A stretch of DNA of 64,000 nt from Trichosporon coremiiforme. Lineage: Eukaryota; Basidiomycota; Tremellomycetes; Trichosporonales; Trichosporonaceae. Of the stretch, positions 34,459 to 44,630 are shown in pieces. The stretch is from the NCBI GenBank assembly GCA_039545355.1, contig BCJJ01000011.1, positions 392,702-456,701 of the forward strand, written 5' to 3'. The notes beneath the pieces are model-generated. The model ran no database searches. It was not told where the DNA came from and saw nothing but the letters and a program-made list of their open reading frames with translations. The first letter of the stretch is position 1, and each line of letters opens with the position of its first letter. Both the position numbers and the translations under genes were made by a program.

Positions 34459-35370
34459 GCTGCTGTGAGTTCCTGTCAGTGGAAGGTGTGAGGAAGGAGG
34501 GTGATGAGCAGAAGGAAGACTTGAAACGGTTGCAGATCGCTATAGATAGGTCTGGAGCTCTGGAGCGGTCGGCGCATCGGTATGTTGTGCGGTGAATCCT
34601 ACGTCATGGCGAGTCGCTCACTGGCTGTTAGTCACTCCGCGGGCGGCTGGGGTACATGAGATTCGGGCGCGACTTTTTCGGGCGGAGATGTCCAGACATC
34701 CGTGTGCGGAGGGGGCAGAGGGGCCATGCGGGAACCATGTGCTTAGCGGCCCTCGCCAATAAGGAGAGATGGTTTTGCGGCCAGGTCCGGTCCTTGCACC
34801 CCTGTGGTGGGTGTCCGGGTCCGATTCAGGTTAGCAGCAAGGCTGGAGTTCGTATCGGCGGCGGCGCTTGCGACACTTGGCCGCACACAGGGGCACACGC
34901 CCGGCGGAGCCTTGGCCACCACGCACACAGAGGGCGCAGAGGGGCACCTTCCTCCCTCACACACGGCCCTGCAACACCCTGGCACCCTAGCGCCCAACGC
35001 CCTGTCCCCAGTCCAAAGGTCCAAAGTTACTTGGACTGCACCGCACTCGCCGCCCGCGCAGCACAAGTCCACTCACTCACTCTGCACACTACATGCGTTG
35101 CGCTCTCCTCACTCACTCGTCGTAACGTCTTCCCTAACGCTTCACGCACTCCGTCGCCGTCACCCGTTCCACCCTTCGCCTTCTAACACCGCAATCTCCG
35201 ATACCCACCCAGTCCGACTCACATCGACAACGGCACCGCCTGCCAACCCTCCCCCTCTCCCCTCCTCCCGTTCCCCGGCACCCGGCAAGTCACCCTTCAT
35301 TGTCACCTTCTCATCTCCTCGTCCGCAGCTGCATATCTACCCTTTCTTTCGCCCCTTTGCCCTCCTTTCT
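34459..35370. promoter_or_regulatory. Divergent promoter and long leader, permease and coiled-coil gene
   Basis: 912 bp. The right part (about 35.05-35.37 kb) is pyrimidine-rich and probably a 5' untranslated leader of the large coiled-coil gene. From 34804 it stays open in the same frame as that gene. No other gene seen. Confidence 0.45.
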
Positions 35371-38274
35371 ATGCCTCCCATCACCTCTCAACCTTCGGGG
35401 TCGTCTGGGTCATCGGCCGCAACTGGCTCCTCCTCTAGCAGCTCCGCTTCTGCCTCCACCTTCCTCCCCAGGTATCGACCAGACCCGACGAACACCCGCG
35501 TCTTGTTGCAGTCACTCGAGGAGCTTCGCGACTCCCTCAGCAATCGTGTCGAGCAGCTCTCGGTCGCCGTCGAGCGTCTTCGTGGGCAGGCTGGAGAACT
35601 AGAGCGTGCTGCCGCCCTAGGTACCGCGCTGTCTCCCACGTTCACAACAACTTCGACAACTTCCGCATTGTCCAGCATCGCACCACTCCCCCGCCCAGTC
35701 TTCGCACGCATGTCTACACCTCGCAACGAGCCGGCTTCCGCCTCCTCGTCTTCCCTCCCCTCAAGCCATACTGGCCAAGGCTCCCGGAGTGGCGGGCACG
35801 GTTACGCCACGAGACTGGCATACATTCCCACTGAGCATGCGGAACCGGTGCGCTCACGCGGCCACCCGCCGACTAACCTGGCTGCCATTGCAAAGCAACC
35901 CAAGCCGATCGTCGTGCGCTCACCGCGCCCGACACGGGAGTTGAGCTCACCTGACCCGATCGCCTACACGCCCCTCCCTGCTGAGTCCCCTACCGAGCCA
36001 AGCGAGTATGAGACGACTCTTGCCGGCCTGGCCAACCTGAGCACTGGTCGGTACCGTGCCCCGTCTCCCCCAGCCGAAAGTTCTGAGCCGCCGTCGTCTC
36101 GCTCCAGTGTCTCACGCACGCCTAGTGAGCGGACAAGAAGCGATGCAATCAGCTCTCGTCGCTCCGACTACTATGGCGCTTATCAGTCGTCTGGGCTGAC
36201 CAGCCGTGGAATCATGGTTCGCGAACGCCAGGGCCACCCCGTCGACCGCGAAGCTCGCAACATCGTGCAGGTGGCACAAGATTTACGTGCGGGCGTTATG
36301 GCTAGTCCACCAAGTGTCACAACACCTTCGTTCACGCGTGACCTGGGTACCAGTCGCAGACACCGTTACGTCCGAACGCTCGAAAGCCAGATCGAGCAGG
36401 CCGCGGCCCGCCTGAACGAGACAAGGGCGGCATGGATGCGCAGCGCTCGAGCCGCCGCTGACAATGGGTCGGCCATCATGCAGCGCCACGTTGACATTGC
36501 TCACGATCTGTGGGACCTCGTGACGCAACAGGCGGAAACGAATCGCAGCGAGGATCTCCCCATGGACGCCATGCAGTACGCCCTGTCCCTCACCCGGCCG
36601 TTCCGCCGCAGCACGACGGGGCTCGACTCCGCGGACGACATCCTCCAGCGTCTGACCGAGACGGAGCGCGCGTTCCTGAATAGGATCATGAACCCGCCTG
36701 TTGACCGTCCGCTGCACGGAGACTACAGCTATTACCGCGAGTTTTTGTTTGAGGAGCGCCGCCGGTCGCGAAGCGGCGGCGATGACTCGGACGACGAGGG
36801 CAACTGGCCAGCCGACCGCCTGGAGCTTCTCGATCTCGTCTCGCGCAGTCGTGCGCACGTCCAAGGTGTGACTCGCGCGCTGAGCCCCGACTGGTGGGAG
36901 GAGCAGGCGCGCGACCTCGAGGAGCAGGAGCGTGAGGGCGGCGGACAGGCAGAAGACGACACGGACTTTGACGACTTCTTCACCTGGGCGCAGGCTCGCC
37001 GCCGGCATGCTGCGCGACAGGCCGAAGCGACGGAGCAGATGGAGCGGGTTTTCGAGCAGCAACAGACCTCCCGCCTCCGTCTTCCGCCGCACATTCACAA
37101 CGAGATCGTCCAACGTCAGCAAGAGATCACGCAGCCTCGGCGCTCTCGCCTCCGCCAGTCCACTCGCCCCGACGATGACGAAACTGAGACCCAGGGACCG
37201 GACCAGCTCACGCGTCGCCGCCTCCGCCATCTTCGCGAGCTGCAGCGTGAGCACCGCCCGCCCCTGTTCAACTCTCACGAAGCAAATGAGGAGGCCACCC
37301 GCCGGCAGCAGGCGGCGGCCATCAGTGCTCTCCGCCGGGCCTCTGTCCTGCAAGCCCTGCGCAACGACAGCGGAACGTGGGACCTCGCTCCGACTGAGCG
37401 CGACCGCGTCGAGCGGAACCTGACCGAGCGCGAACCCGAGCTCCACGCAACAAGCAGCACGATCAGCATCATCGAGCAGTCCCGCGCGCGCACGCACGCG
37501 ATGACGCGTGAGCTCGAAGTCGGACAACAAGGCAACGAGCGGCCCGTGATGCGCCGCGTGCTCGCGAATCTCGAGCAAATGCTCGCTTCGGGCCGTCACA
37601 GCGAGGACATTCGGCGCCGGCTAGAGGCTCTCGTTGCCCGCGAGCGCGAGGTGCTCGCCGAGATTGACGCCCGGCTTCCCGACACTAGTGGCGTCGTGAC
37701 CCGCCTGGGCGAGGCGGACAGCCGCCAGCTCGACATCGGCCGGTCCTACCGCCGTCTCGCGAGTCGACAAGCCGAGCTCTCAGCTTGGGGAGACTGGGTA
37801 CCCGCCCCGCGCTCGACGGCTGCGACGCAAGGCTCCGCCCGGCGTCTGAGCGACGTTACCGTCGTCCCGCCTGAAGGTCCCGAGGCGGCTAGCGACAGCA
37901 GTCCAGAGAGGGACGACTCCTCCCTCCCCTCGTCGCCTTCCCCCTCCTCGCCGGCGAGCGAGATCGACCCAGACGGCGCATTCCGAGCCCTCCCCTCTCT
38001 CCCCTCTCTCCCCTCCGTCCCCCTCCTCCCGCCTGCGCCAGCACTGACACCCCGCTCGCCCCCGTCCAGCGGCAGCGCGACGCGTACATCCTCATTCCCC
38101 AACACGCCCGAGGGTGGACAAGGCGACAACGTCTTCGTCGTTACGATCCCCCTGATGGCGAATGAGGAGGAGAAGGACGAGCCTGCACCCCATGCCGAAC
38201 TCGCGGCGCAGCATTGGCCCAACGCTCCCGCTCGTCGTCGTACGAGGCCCTATGTGTCTATCCTCGACTTGTAG
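35371..38274 (+). CDS. Large low-complexity, coiled-coil protein, unknown function
   Basis: One intron-free frame encodes 967 residues from the ATG at 35371. The start is Ser/Gly-rich, followed by LLQSLEELRDSLSNRVEQLS, a short coiled coil. A Ser/Pro-rich part runs to about residue 290. From about 330 to 840 it is Arg/Glu/Gln-rich and helical, with repeated coiled-coil segments (for example ERYLRRSR-like charged helices and LRHLRELQREHRPP). The end is Ser/Pro-rich, finishing ARRRTRPYVSILDL. No enzyme motif is visible. The frame is open for another 189 codons upstream to 34804, but that part is leader-like in composition. Lack of introns in so long a gene is unusual here. I do not recognise the family. 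Confidence 0.75.
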   Translation: MPPITSQPSGSSGSSAATGSSSSSSASASTFLPRYRPDPTNTRVLLQSLEELRDSLSNRVEQLSVAVERLRGQAGELERAAALGTALSPTFTTTSTTSALSSIAPLPRPVFARMSTPRNEPASASSSSLPSSHTGQGSRSGGHGYATRLAYIPTEHAEPVRSRGHPPTNLAAIAKQPKPIVVRSPRPTRELSSPDPIAYTPLPAESPTEPSEYETTLAGLANLSTGRYRAPSPPAESSEPPSSRSSVSRTPSERTRSDAISSRRSDYYGAYQSSGLTSRGIMVRERQGHPVDREARNIVQVAQDLRAGVMASPPSVTTPSFTRDLGTSRRHRYVRTLESQIEQAAARLNETRAAWMRSARAAADNGSAIMQRHVDIAHDLWDLVTQQAETNRSEDLPMDAMQYALSLTRPFRRSTTGLDSADDILQRLTETERAFLNRIMNPPVDRPLHGDYSYYREFLFEERRRSRSGGDDSDDEGNWPADRLELLDLVSRSRAHVQGVTRALSPDWWEEQARDLEEQEREGGGQAEDDTDFDDFFTWAQARRRHAARQAEATEQMERVFEQQQTSRLRLPPHIHNEIVQRQQEITQPRRSRLRQSTRPDDDETETQGPDQLTRRRLRHLRELQREHRPPLFNSHEANEEATRRQQAAAISALRRASVLQALRNDSGTWDLAPTERDRVERNLTEREPELHATSSTISIIEQSRARTHAMTRELEVGQQGNERPVMRRVLANLEQMLASGRHSEDIRRRLEALVAREREVLAEIDARLPDTSGVVTRLGEADSRQLDIGRSYRRLASRQAELSAWGDWVPAPRSTAATQGSARRLSDVTVVPPEGPEAASDSSPERDDSSLPSSPSPSSPASEIDPDGAFRALPSLPSLPSVPLLPPAPALTPRSPPSSGSATRTSSFPNTPEGGQGDNVFVVTIPLMANEEEKDEPAPHAELAAQHWPNAPARRRTRPYVSILDL

Positions 38275-38687
38275 TCGAGCATCGTCCTTTGTGATCTCTG
38301 ATTTTTTCCAGGAGCTGAGGCTCCATAGCATCTGTACCATTCCTGTAGCTTTCACATGTGATTGTTTCATGACCCTCCCTTCTCGTTCCTCTAGTCAGAT
38401 GACGAGCTAGTCGTCCCATACCCGAAATGCAGCTCCACTTGTGCCGACCCTTCTCCTCCCCTTCTGAGTGCTCCAAAGAGCCTGGACCACATCTGTTCGG
38501 GCAGCTCGCTTCCTCTCGGGTCGTCACAATGAACAATCCATAGTCATGATACAAAGGTCCCCGTTTGGGCCGAGCCCAAACTGGTTCTGTCAGTTGATGA
38601 TAAGTTGTTGTAATCGTCGTAGGTGCTTGCTTGTTTCTTCGATATGCACAAGATACTGGGGCTGCTAGGCGCAGCCGCGTCGGCATG
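38275..38687. other. Convergent 3' ends, coiled-coil gene and MAF1
   Basis: 413 bp between two facing stop codons. It holds both 3' untranslated regions; no gene seen. Confidence 0.55.
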
Positions 38688-40556
38688 CTACACCTTTACG
38701 CGCTTCCCGCCCTCGGCGACGGGGACGAAGGGCGGGCCGGGCGTGAGCGAGCCAGAGCGTTCCTTCCGCGTACGTTCGCGGTCGGGCTGCTTCTGCTGCT
38801 GTTGCTGCTGGGCGGCGTTGATGAGCATGCGGGCTGTGGTCTGGCGAGGGCGCAGGGAGCCGCTCATTCTTGTCATGGCTCCAGGGCTTGCAACAGAGGC
38901 AGGCGAGAGTATTCCGCTCGCACTCGTTGCGGGTGCACTCGCCGCCATGCGAGGAGCAGAGGGCGTTGTCGGCGCGGGAGTAGATGTCGAAAGGCCGAGA
39001 CCACGGATCGGAATCGTGGACGTCTGCAGGGTCTTGCCCTGCGCGAGCTTGGCCATCTTGGCGCGACGATGCGACGGACGCGCATTGCTGAGGTTGTGGT
39101 GCCGTTTCGTCTTCGGCGAGCGCGGCGTGAAACCCAGTCCGCCCGCGAAGCCAGCCGTCGGCGGCGTCAAAGATGCGCTTATCGGGAGGGGCAGACTGCC
39201 AGCCAGCGTCTTGTCAATCGGCGCTCCCTCATGCGAAGGGCGTTTGCGCGCCCACGTCGTGATAAACAGGACACGCTTCTGGCGCCTGGACGTCAACTTC
39301 GCTGACCGCAGAACCAGCTGATGCACTCACTTGCTGTAGAAGAAGTAGTTGGCACTCCAAAGGAGACCACCAACTTTGCGCGCCGCCGGGAAGTCCTGGG
39401 CGCTCAAGTAAGGGCTGCCCATCTCGAGGTCGTCGATCGCGTTGCGGGACAGCGATCTCGGACGCTGTCCCGTTGAGCCGGAGGGACCGTCAAGCTCCAA
39501 GTCCATGCCAGCCTGGCCCCAACTGACGTACGCGCCCTCGCCGTCGATGTCGATATCCATGTCCATGTTGCCGATCATCTCATCCGAGTCCTCGTCATCG
39601 TACTCGCTGGCTTCCTCATTCTCCTCGGGGTCGACGTGCGGGTCATACTCGGGCTCAGGGAACCAGGAGTAGACCTCACACTCCTGCAGCGGCAGGATGT
39701 CGTTCAGCAGGCGGTAGAAGCTCGGGTTGCCGATGTCTCCAGATAAAGGAGGGGAGCTCCCGGTCGCACTGGCCGATGACGAGAGGGGCGCCGTCGAGGC
39801 GGGCGGCGAACTGTGTTGCGGAGGCGGCGCATTGGCGTGTGCGGCGGACAGCCTATTGCGTGGGGTACCAAGGGCACGGAATAGGAAAGGGTTCGTCATC
39901 GATAGGTTTCGTGGGTGCGAAGGTGCGAAGGAACAATGTCAGTTCCTGAACATATCGTGGGGACTCCGCAGATAACTCACGGTGACAAGTCGACAGCGTT
40001 GATGCCAAGCAAGTTGTTCGACAGATGCGAGAGGACCTGGCCTGCGGAGATCTCGCGCATGAAGTGGTCTGGACGGAGGCCCGAGAAGTCGTTGTCGGGA
40101 AAGGCGGTATTCAGGGTCGACACGAGGAGGAAGTGCACCTTTCTAAGGTTCGAGTCAGTCGCTGAGGCGTCGGGCTCGGCCGATGTGATGGCGACGGCGA
40201 GCTTGATGACTTACCGGGACTCCTTGACGTCGAGTCGCCCAAAGCACGAAGAGAGACCGGCTTCCTTCATCTCAGGGGAGAAGGACATCCTGGTAGCACG
40301 TGTTAGCATCAGACTACTGGGTAATGGGGGCGCGAATGATCGCGAGGAAGGTCCCCCGGTAGGCTGGCCCTCACTCTTCCATCTCCTCCTGGCCGGAGAC
40401 GTAGGCTTCCTCCATCTCCTTGAACATCTTGCGCTCCTTGGCAACGGGCTTGATCGAGTACGCTTCGACGCGCACGTTGATCCGCGCCTCAGGGGACGGG
40501 TTGTCGGACAGCACCTCCGAAAGGTGTGTGAGGACGGGATAGTCAAGATATTTCAT
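38688..40556 (-). CDS. MAF1: Maf1, repressor of RNA polymerase III
   Basis: Five exons (40556-40375, 40289-40215, 40142-39981, 39852-39331, 39285-38688) give about 512 residues. Box A is MKYLDYPVLTHLSEVL with VRVEAYSIKPVAKERKMFK. Box B includes RKVHFLLVSTLNTAFPDNDFS. Box C is ECEVYSWFPEPEYDP and GGLLWSANYFFYS, followed by KRQKRVLFITTWA. Between them are long acidic inserts (EENEEASEYDDEDSDE) and a Ser/Pro-rich C-terminal extension with a seven-Gln run, so it is longer than human Maf1. Maf1 binds Pol III under stress and blocks tRNA and 5S transcription; TORC1 phosphorylation and PP2A-type phosphatases control it. The third intron (128 nt) has the weakest acceptor (CAATAG). The other junctions are firm. 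Confidence 0.92.
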
Positions 40557-41242
40557 CTTGACGGCTTAGTTGCTGTTGATTGTGCAGTTGAGAGAGAAGA
40601 GGGGAGCTGCTGGTGACGTAGTTAAGATGAGGTGAGAGTGGATGGGTGGCCACAGGCGTGAAGAACGTGTGCACGGGCGTGACTGAGTTGGGGCAGGGTT
40701 ATAGCGGTAGGGTCGATGGGAATGATAAGATGAGATTGCGATTGGTGGTGAGTGTTCGGGGTCGCTGTGATGTTGGTATGCTTGATGTGAGCCCTCTAGA
40801 GGGTTATCCGTGTGATCATAGCTGGTGTTGAGGGGATAGCGACGGAAGGGAGAGTGGTAGAGAAGACGGGAATCGCGAGTGCCGATGATGGAGACGGGGG
40901 TCTGAGGACGGAACGTTGGCCACCGCCGGGGAGTACGGGCGGCAGCGGCGGGGGCGCGGGACTGCGGCGTCAGACCTGAGGCACGGTATCGCTATGGACC
41001 TCGTCGATCGGCTAACGTCGTCCCAAGCACCCAAGCCCCAGCGCCATCTCCAGGGCGATTGCCAATTCCCGTATCAGCCCAGATTCAATAACAGCGGGAT
41101 CAATTCGATTGTGTCTTCCCTCTGTGCCATCTGCCTCCGATCCCGAGCCATCCTCGCTCAGTGGGCAGAGGCAGGACCTCCACTTTCTGGGCCGGCATCT
41201 GCACACGTTCACAACAACAACAATAACAACGGCCACTAAACA
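40557..41242. promoter_or_regulatory. Divergent promoter, MAF1 and unknown acidic protein
   Basis: 686 bp shared upstream region. A CAA-rich leader (ACAACAACAATAACAAC at about 41211-41230) precedes the right-hand start codon. No other element recognised. Confidence 0.45.
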
Positions 41243-42036
41243 ATGGACGGCAACGGAGCGCGGGACGACTCCTTTTTTGCCCCGACTCCGGGCGCGATCC
41301 GCCGCACCGGCCGCTTCCTCCAGCTCCGCCGTAATCGCCCTGCGTTAGACACGACCGCCGACAGCAGCGAATTGACCCTCGCTGACGAAAGCTATCTCGC
41401 AGGTGCAGCGGGTGGAAATGCGGCCAATCTGACTCTAGGGAGTGAGGGATTGCCAGCAGCAGCCGAGGTGTCATACGAGCAGGCGGACGAGACGCAGGAC
41501 CTTCAGCAGGAAGAAGAGGAGGAGCAGGAAGGCGACACGACGTACCCGGACAGCGAGAGTTCGGCCGCTTTTGACCCCGACGAGGACCCGGAGGGCTGGG
41601 CTGAGCGCCTCGATGAGCTTGCCGGAGTGCTAGAAGTCAGCGAGGCGGAATCGCGGGCACTGCGCTGGGGCCCAGCGATCGGGTTAGAGAAGGACGGTGA
41701 GTACCACACCCCGATCATCTCCTGCAACGCAGCTACAAGACCCAGTGCAGCTAGCTAACAACAGCCTCCGACCTCTCACTCGACGACTTCCGTCAAGTGA
41801 TCGACCACCATTTGGAGGCGACCGAGTGGCGTTTCGAGGCGGACACACCGATGCCAAACCCGCACGCACTCGTGCTCCCGACGCAGGGCATGGCGCCGCT
41901 CGACGAGCACCCGATCCGCGTCCTCGGTCGACGATGGGGCGGCTCTGTCGTCGGAGAGCGTATGGACACGGTGCAGGGATTACAGCAGATAGCGCTCGAC
42001 AATGGGTTGGGGACACTGCACCCGCTGAACATCTAG
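41243..42036 (+). CDS. Acidic protein of unknown function
   Basis: Two exons (41243-41696 and 41765-42036) give 241 residues. The N-terminus has a short basic patch (IRRTGRFLQLRRNR). A strongly acidic Glu/Gln run follows (ETQDLQQEEEEEQEGD), then a conserved-looking helical segment (GWAERLDELAGVLEVSEAES). The C-terminal 90 residues look folded: LSLDDFRQVIDHHLEATEWRF, MAPLDEHPIRVLGRRWGGS. No known domain was recognised. The intron is 68 nt with CTAACAACAG at the acceptor, and the join is in phase. It is divergent from MAF1. The regular intron and the change from disordered to folded sequence make it a credible gene; its function cannot be stated. Confidence 0.75.
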
Positions 42037-42519
42037 CCCGCGACCGCGGCGAGTGGCGAGCGCATTCGTCTGGACAGACGACGGGAGTGAGGAGTGAAGG
42101 AGACGACAGAGTGGCGAGCGCACCAAGCACGACAAACATATACCACGCATCAGTTTTATACCCATCAATGTAACATGTGTACACTGTGTACTAGCCTCGG
42201 CGGACGCTTACGACTCGCGAGCGATTTTTCGTCGAGCAGAAGCGAACGTCGCCACCCAAGACACTAGGAGCGGGCAAGCGCACGGATTCAGTTCAGCTGT
42301 CATATCTGCAGCGCATACGAGGTAGTCACCAGCTTCAATAGCAGACCTTGTGCACCTGAGACACCTTGCAACTGGGCCAGAGTGGCCCAGCGATGGTTAG
42401 GATGTCTACGCTCTGTCCATGTCAGTGAGGTTATTGAGGTCACGTGCCGGGGTCATGAATGACGTCGGGCCGCCATATAGATGTTCGCGGCCCCGAGAGC
42501 TCTCATCATCATCTACACC
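42037..42519. promoter_or_regulatory. Upstream region of CMC4
   Basis: 483 bp with the 3' end of the preceding gene and the CMC4 promoter. A CACGTG E-box preceded by GT lies at 42441-42446, 74 bp before the CMC4 start. No gene seen. Confidence 0.45.
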
Positions 42520-42880
42520 ATGTCGTCCTCGCCTGATCAAGAGTGTCACCCGGAAGGTGAGTAGCCTCATTTTCCTCAACCCCTCTCAGTTCTGGCCCTC
42601 TGCTCCTTTCTCCCCGTCTCGGGTTCAGTAGTGGAGGGAAGAGTACAGCTAAGGTGACAGATCGAAGCTGACATTAACAGCGTGCGCGATCCAGACCTGC
42701 CTCACGAAGAATAACTACTCCGAAGCCAAGTGTGAGAAGGCGCTGAAAGATTTGTACCGGTGTTGTTCGGACATGTACGCCCGGCTCGAGAGGGAGGGCA
42801 AGCCGATCGAGAGCAAGAGTCCGAGCTGTCCTCTGCCGAACGTGGTCGCGAGGAAGATGAAGCAGCTCAACATGTCATAA
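42520..42880 (+). CDS. CMC4: CMC4, small mitochondrial Cx9C protein
   Basis: Two exons (42520-42556 and 42681-42880) encode 78 residues. The cysteine pattern is CAIQTC, then Cys after ten residues (EAKC), then CC after nine (LKDLYRCC), with a further Cys in the tail. This spacing matches CMC4 (human CMC4/p8MTCP1). Such proteins are imported into the mitochondrial intermembrane space by the Mia40/Erv1 disulfide relay and form a helical hairpin; their exact role is poorly known. Many gene finders would miss it, because the first exon codes for only twelve residues plus one base. The intron is 124 nt and ends AACAG. The start is the only ATG before the donor. Confidence 0.9.
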
Positions 42881-43376
42881 CCCTCGACAGCCTTGACCGC
42901 GACCGCCGGCTGCTGAGCTCCTCTATGAGCATGCGAGCATGCCATTCCTGTTTTCCCGGGCGCAAATGAAAGAGAACGCGAGGTGTGATGGAGAGAAGGA
43001 GCGTCACAAGCAGTCATTAGAACCCATATAGAAACGCATGAAATCATCATTTACATCCACAGTACCTTTGTTCCATATTAAACTTGGACAAAGTTCGGCG
43101 GCTCGGCGCATGGCGATGCCGCGCTGCCGACGCTGGTTCCTCCGCAATTTAAACGATGCAAGCGGATAAGCGGCGGGCCAAGGCGGCAAGGCGGCCAAGT
43201 CGCGCGGGCTAAATGCGAATTACAGTTCCCCGATTTTCCACCCATTCCTCCACCTGGGCCGCACGAGCTTGCCGAGCCCCACCCCATCACGGCCGTCATT
43301 ACTTTGCAGTTGCCACCCAAAAGTATGACGGGGAGTAGAGTGCATGCAAATAATACAAGGCCGATCGCGTCTACAT
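42881..43376. other. Convergent 3' ends, CMC4 and TIM23
   Basis: 496 bp between facing stop codons. Apart from 3' untranslated regions nothing was recognised. Confidence 0.5.
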
Positions 43377-44223
43377 CTACAGATAGTTCTTAAGGGCGGA
43401 CCAGGCGGCCATCGCGCCAGCGCCCATGGTCGCGCCGACGGCGGCGGGGCGGACGCCAGCTGAAAGTCAGCTCCAACCTCTCGAGAAAAGAACAGCTGAG
43501 CATTGCAAAACTCACAGGTACACTTGAAGATACCGCCGGAAAGGGCGCCGGCGCCAATGGAGTTGAGCGCGTCGTGGTGACCGCGCAGAGAGTCTAAGCT
43601 AGAGTTGGTGAGGTTGTAGAAGATGGCTGTTGTTAGCTAAATGTTCTCAGAAATGATAGCTTACCAAGGACACCGAGCGAGTTGCCGGTGAAGCTTCCTC
43701 TCCTGGTGCACGAGTTGAGGATGCTGTTCAGTCGCAGGCGCATCGACGGGTTCGCTCCCAGCGGTCGCGAGAAACCCTCCTTCATTCCCCAGGCGCCTCC
43801 CGTAAGCAGGCCAGTCAGATAGGTGGTACCGGTACCGACACAGAGATCGTCGGTCCAGCCGCGCGAAGGAAGGACGGACTCGGCGCCCTCCATGTCGGTG
43901 AGCTTGTCCTCATCGAGGGCAAGGAAGTCGAGGTTGTCGCCGAGGTTGGCCATGGGGTGGAGCTTGGAAGCGTCAAACGAGGTCTGGAGCATGCCGAGCG
44001 ATGAGGGAGCTTCCGGGGCGGGGGTAGCGGGCTGGGACGGCCCGGCACTGGCGTCGAGAGCAGTGTCCTTCATCGTACCCTCAGCGGAAGCCGGGGGCTG
44101 CTGGGACGGCTGGACGGTCGAACGGAACTGGGTCTGGGAGAAGATGTCGGCGGAGGCAGAGTCCTGCTTCTCCTGCTCAGCGGGCTTGGAGCCGCCGAAG
44201 AGTCCACCGAAGAGGGAAGACAT
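43377..44223 (-). CDS. TIM23: TIM23, inner-membrane protein import channel
   Basis: Three exons (44223-43665, 43626-43516, 43459-43377) give 250 residues. The first 100 or so residues are hydrophilic, rich in Ser/Pro/Gln, and would face the intermembrane space. The C-terminal half carries the four-helix Tim17/Tim22/Tim23 domain: WTDDLCVGTGTTYLTGLLTG, RLRLNSILNSCTRRGSFTGN, IFYNLTNSSLDSLRG, then IGAGALSGGIFK and VGATMGAGAMAAWSAL with GxxxG packing motifs. Tim23 forms the presequence translocase of the mitochondrial inner membrane. Introns are 38 and 56 nt; all phases agree. It is divergent from MTR4. Confidence 0.94.
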
Positions 44224-44630
44224 TTTGGTGATTTCGGGAGGGTCGGGAGGAGGAAAGGAGAAGAGGAGGAGGAGGGTAAGGAGACGGAGGCGAGATTAGA
44301 GATGGATGGCAAAATATCGAGTTGAACGCCGTGCAGCTTGAAATTCAAAGTCAAAGATCCGACCCTCCGCCCTGGCTGGCTCTGGCACACGCTCGCTCAG
44401 CTCATCGGACCAGCCGGCCTAACCCTCTGGCCCTCTGACGCTCGCTCGGCCTGTCCTTCTCCTAAGGCGGAGTTAATATCCCCACTTTGAATTTTTCGCC
44501 TTTTCTCCCATTCCGCACTCAGGCACGTTAATCCACGTGGTGTGAGTCCACCTCCACTTCCTAATGATGAATGTTTTTGGAGGCTGATCGACTGTGGGCC
44601 GTCTGTATCTACACCACAAACTCAAACACC
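44224..44630. promoter_or_regulatory. Divergent promoter, TIM23 and MTR4
   Basis: 407 bp shared upstream region with a CACGTG E-box at 44534-44539, 92 bp before the MTR4 start. Confidence 0.45.
44534..44539. promoter_or_regulatory. CACGTG E-box between TIM23 and MTR4
   Basis: Palindromic bHLH site 92 bp upstream of the MTR4 start. Confidence 0.4.

Noticed and set aside
36283..37599. 438-codon open frame on the minus strand
   Set aside because: Antisense to the large coiled-coil gene; composition is that of reversed GC-rich codons, with no domain.
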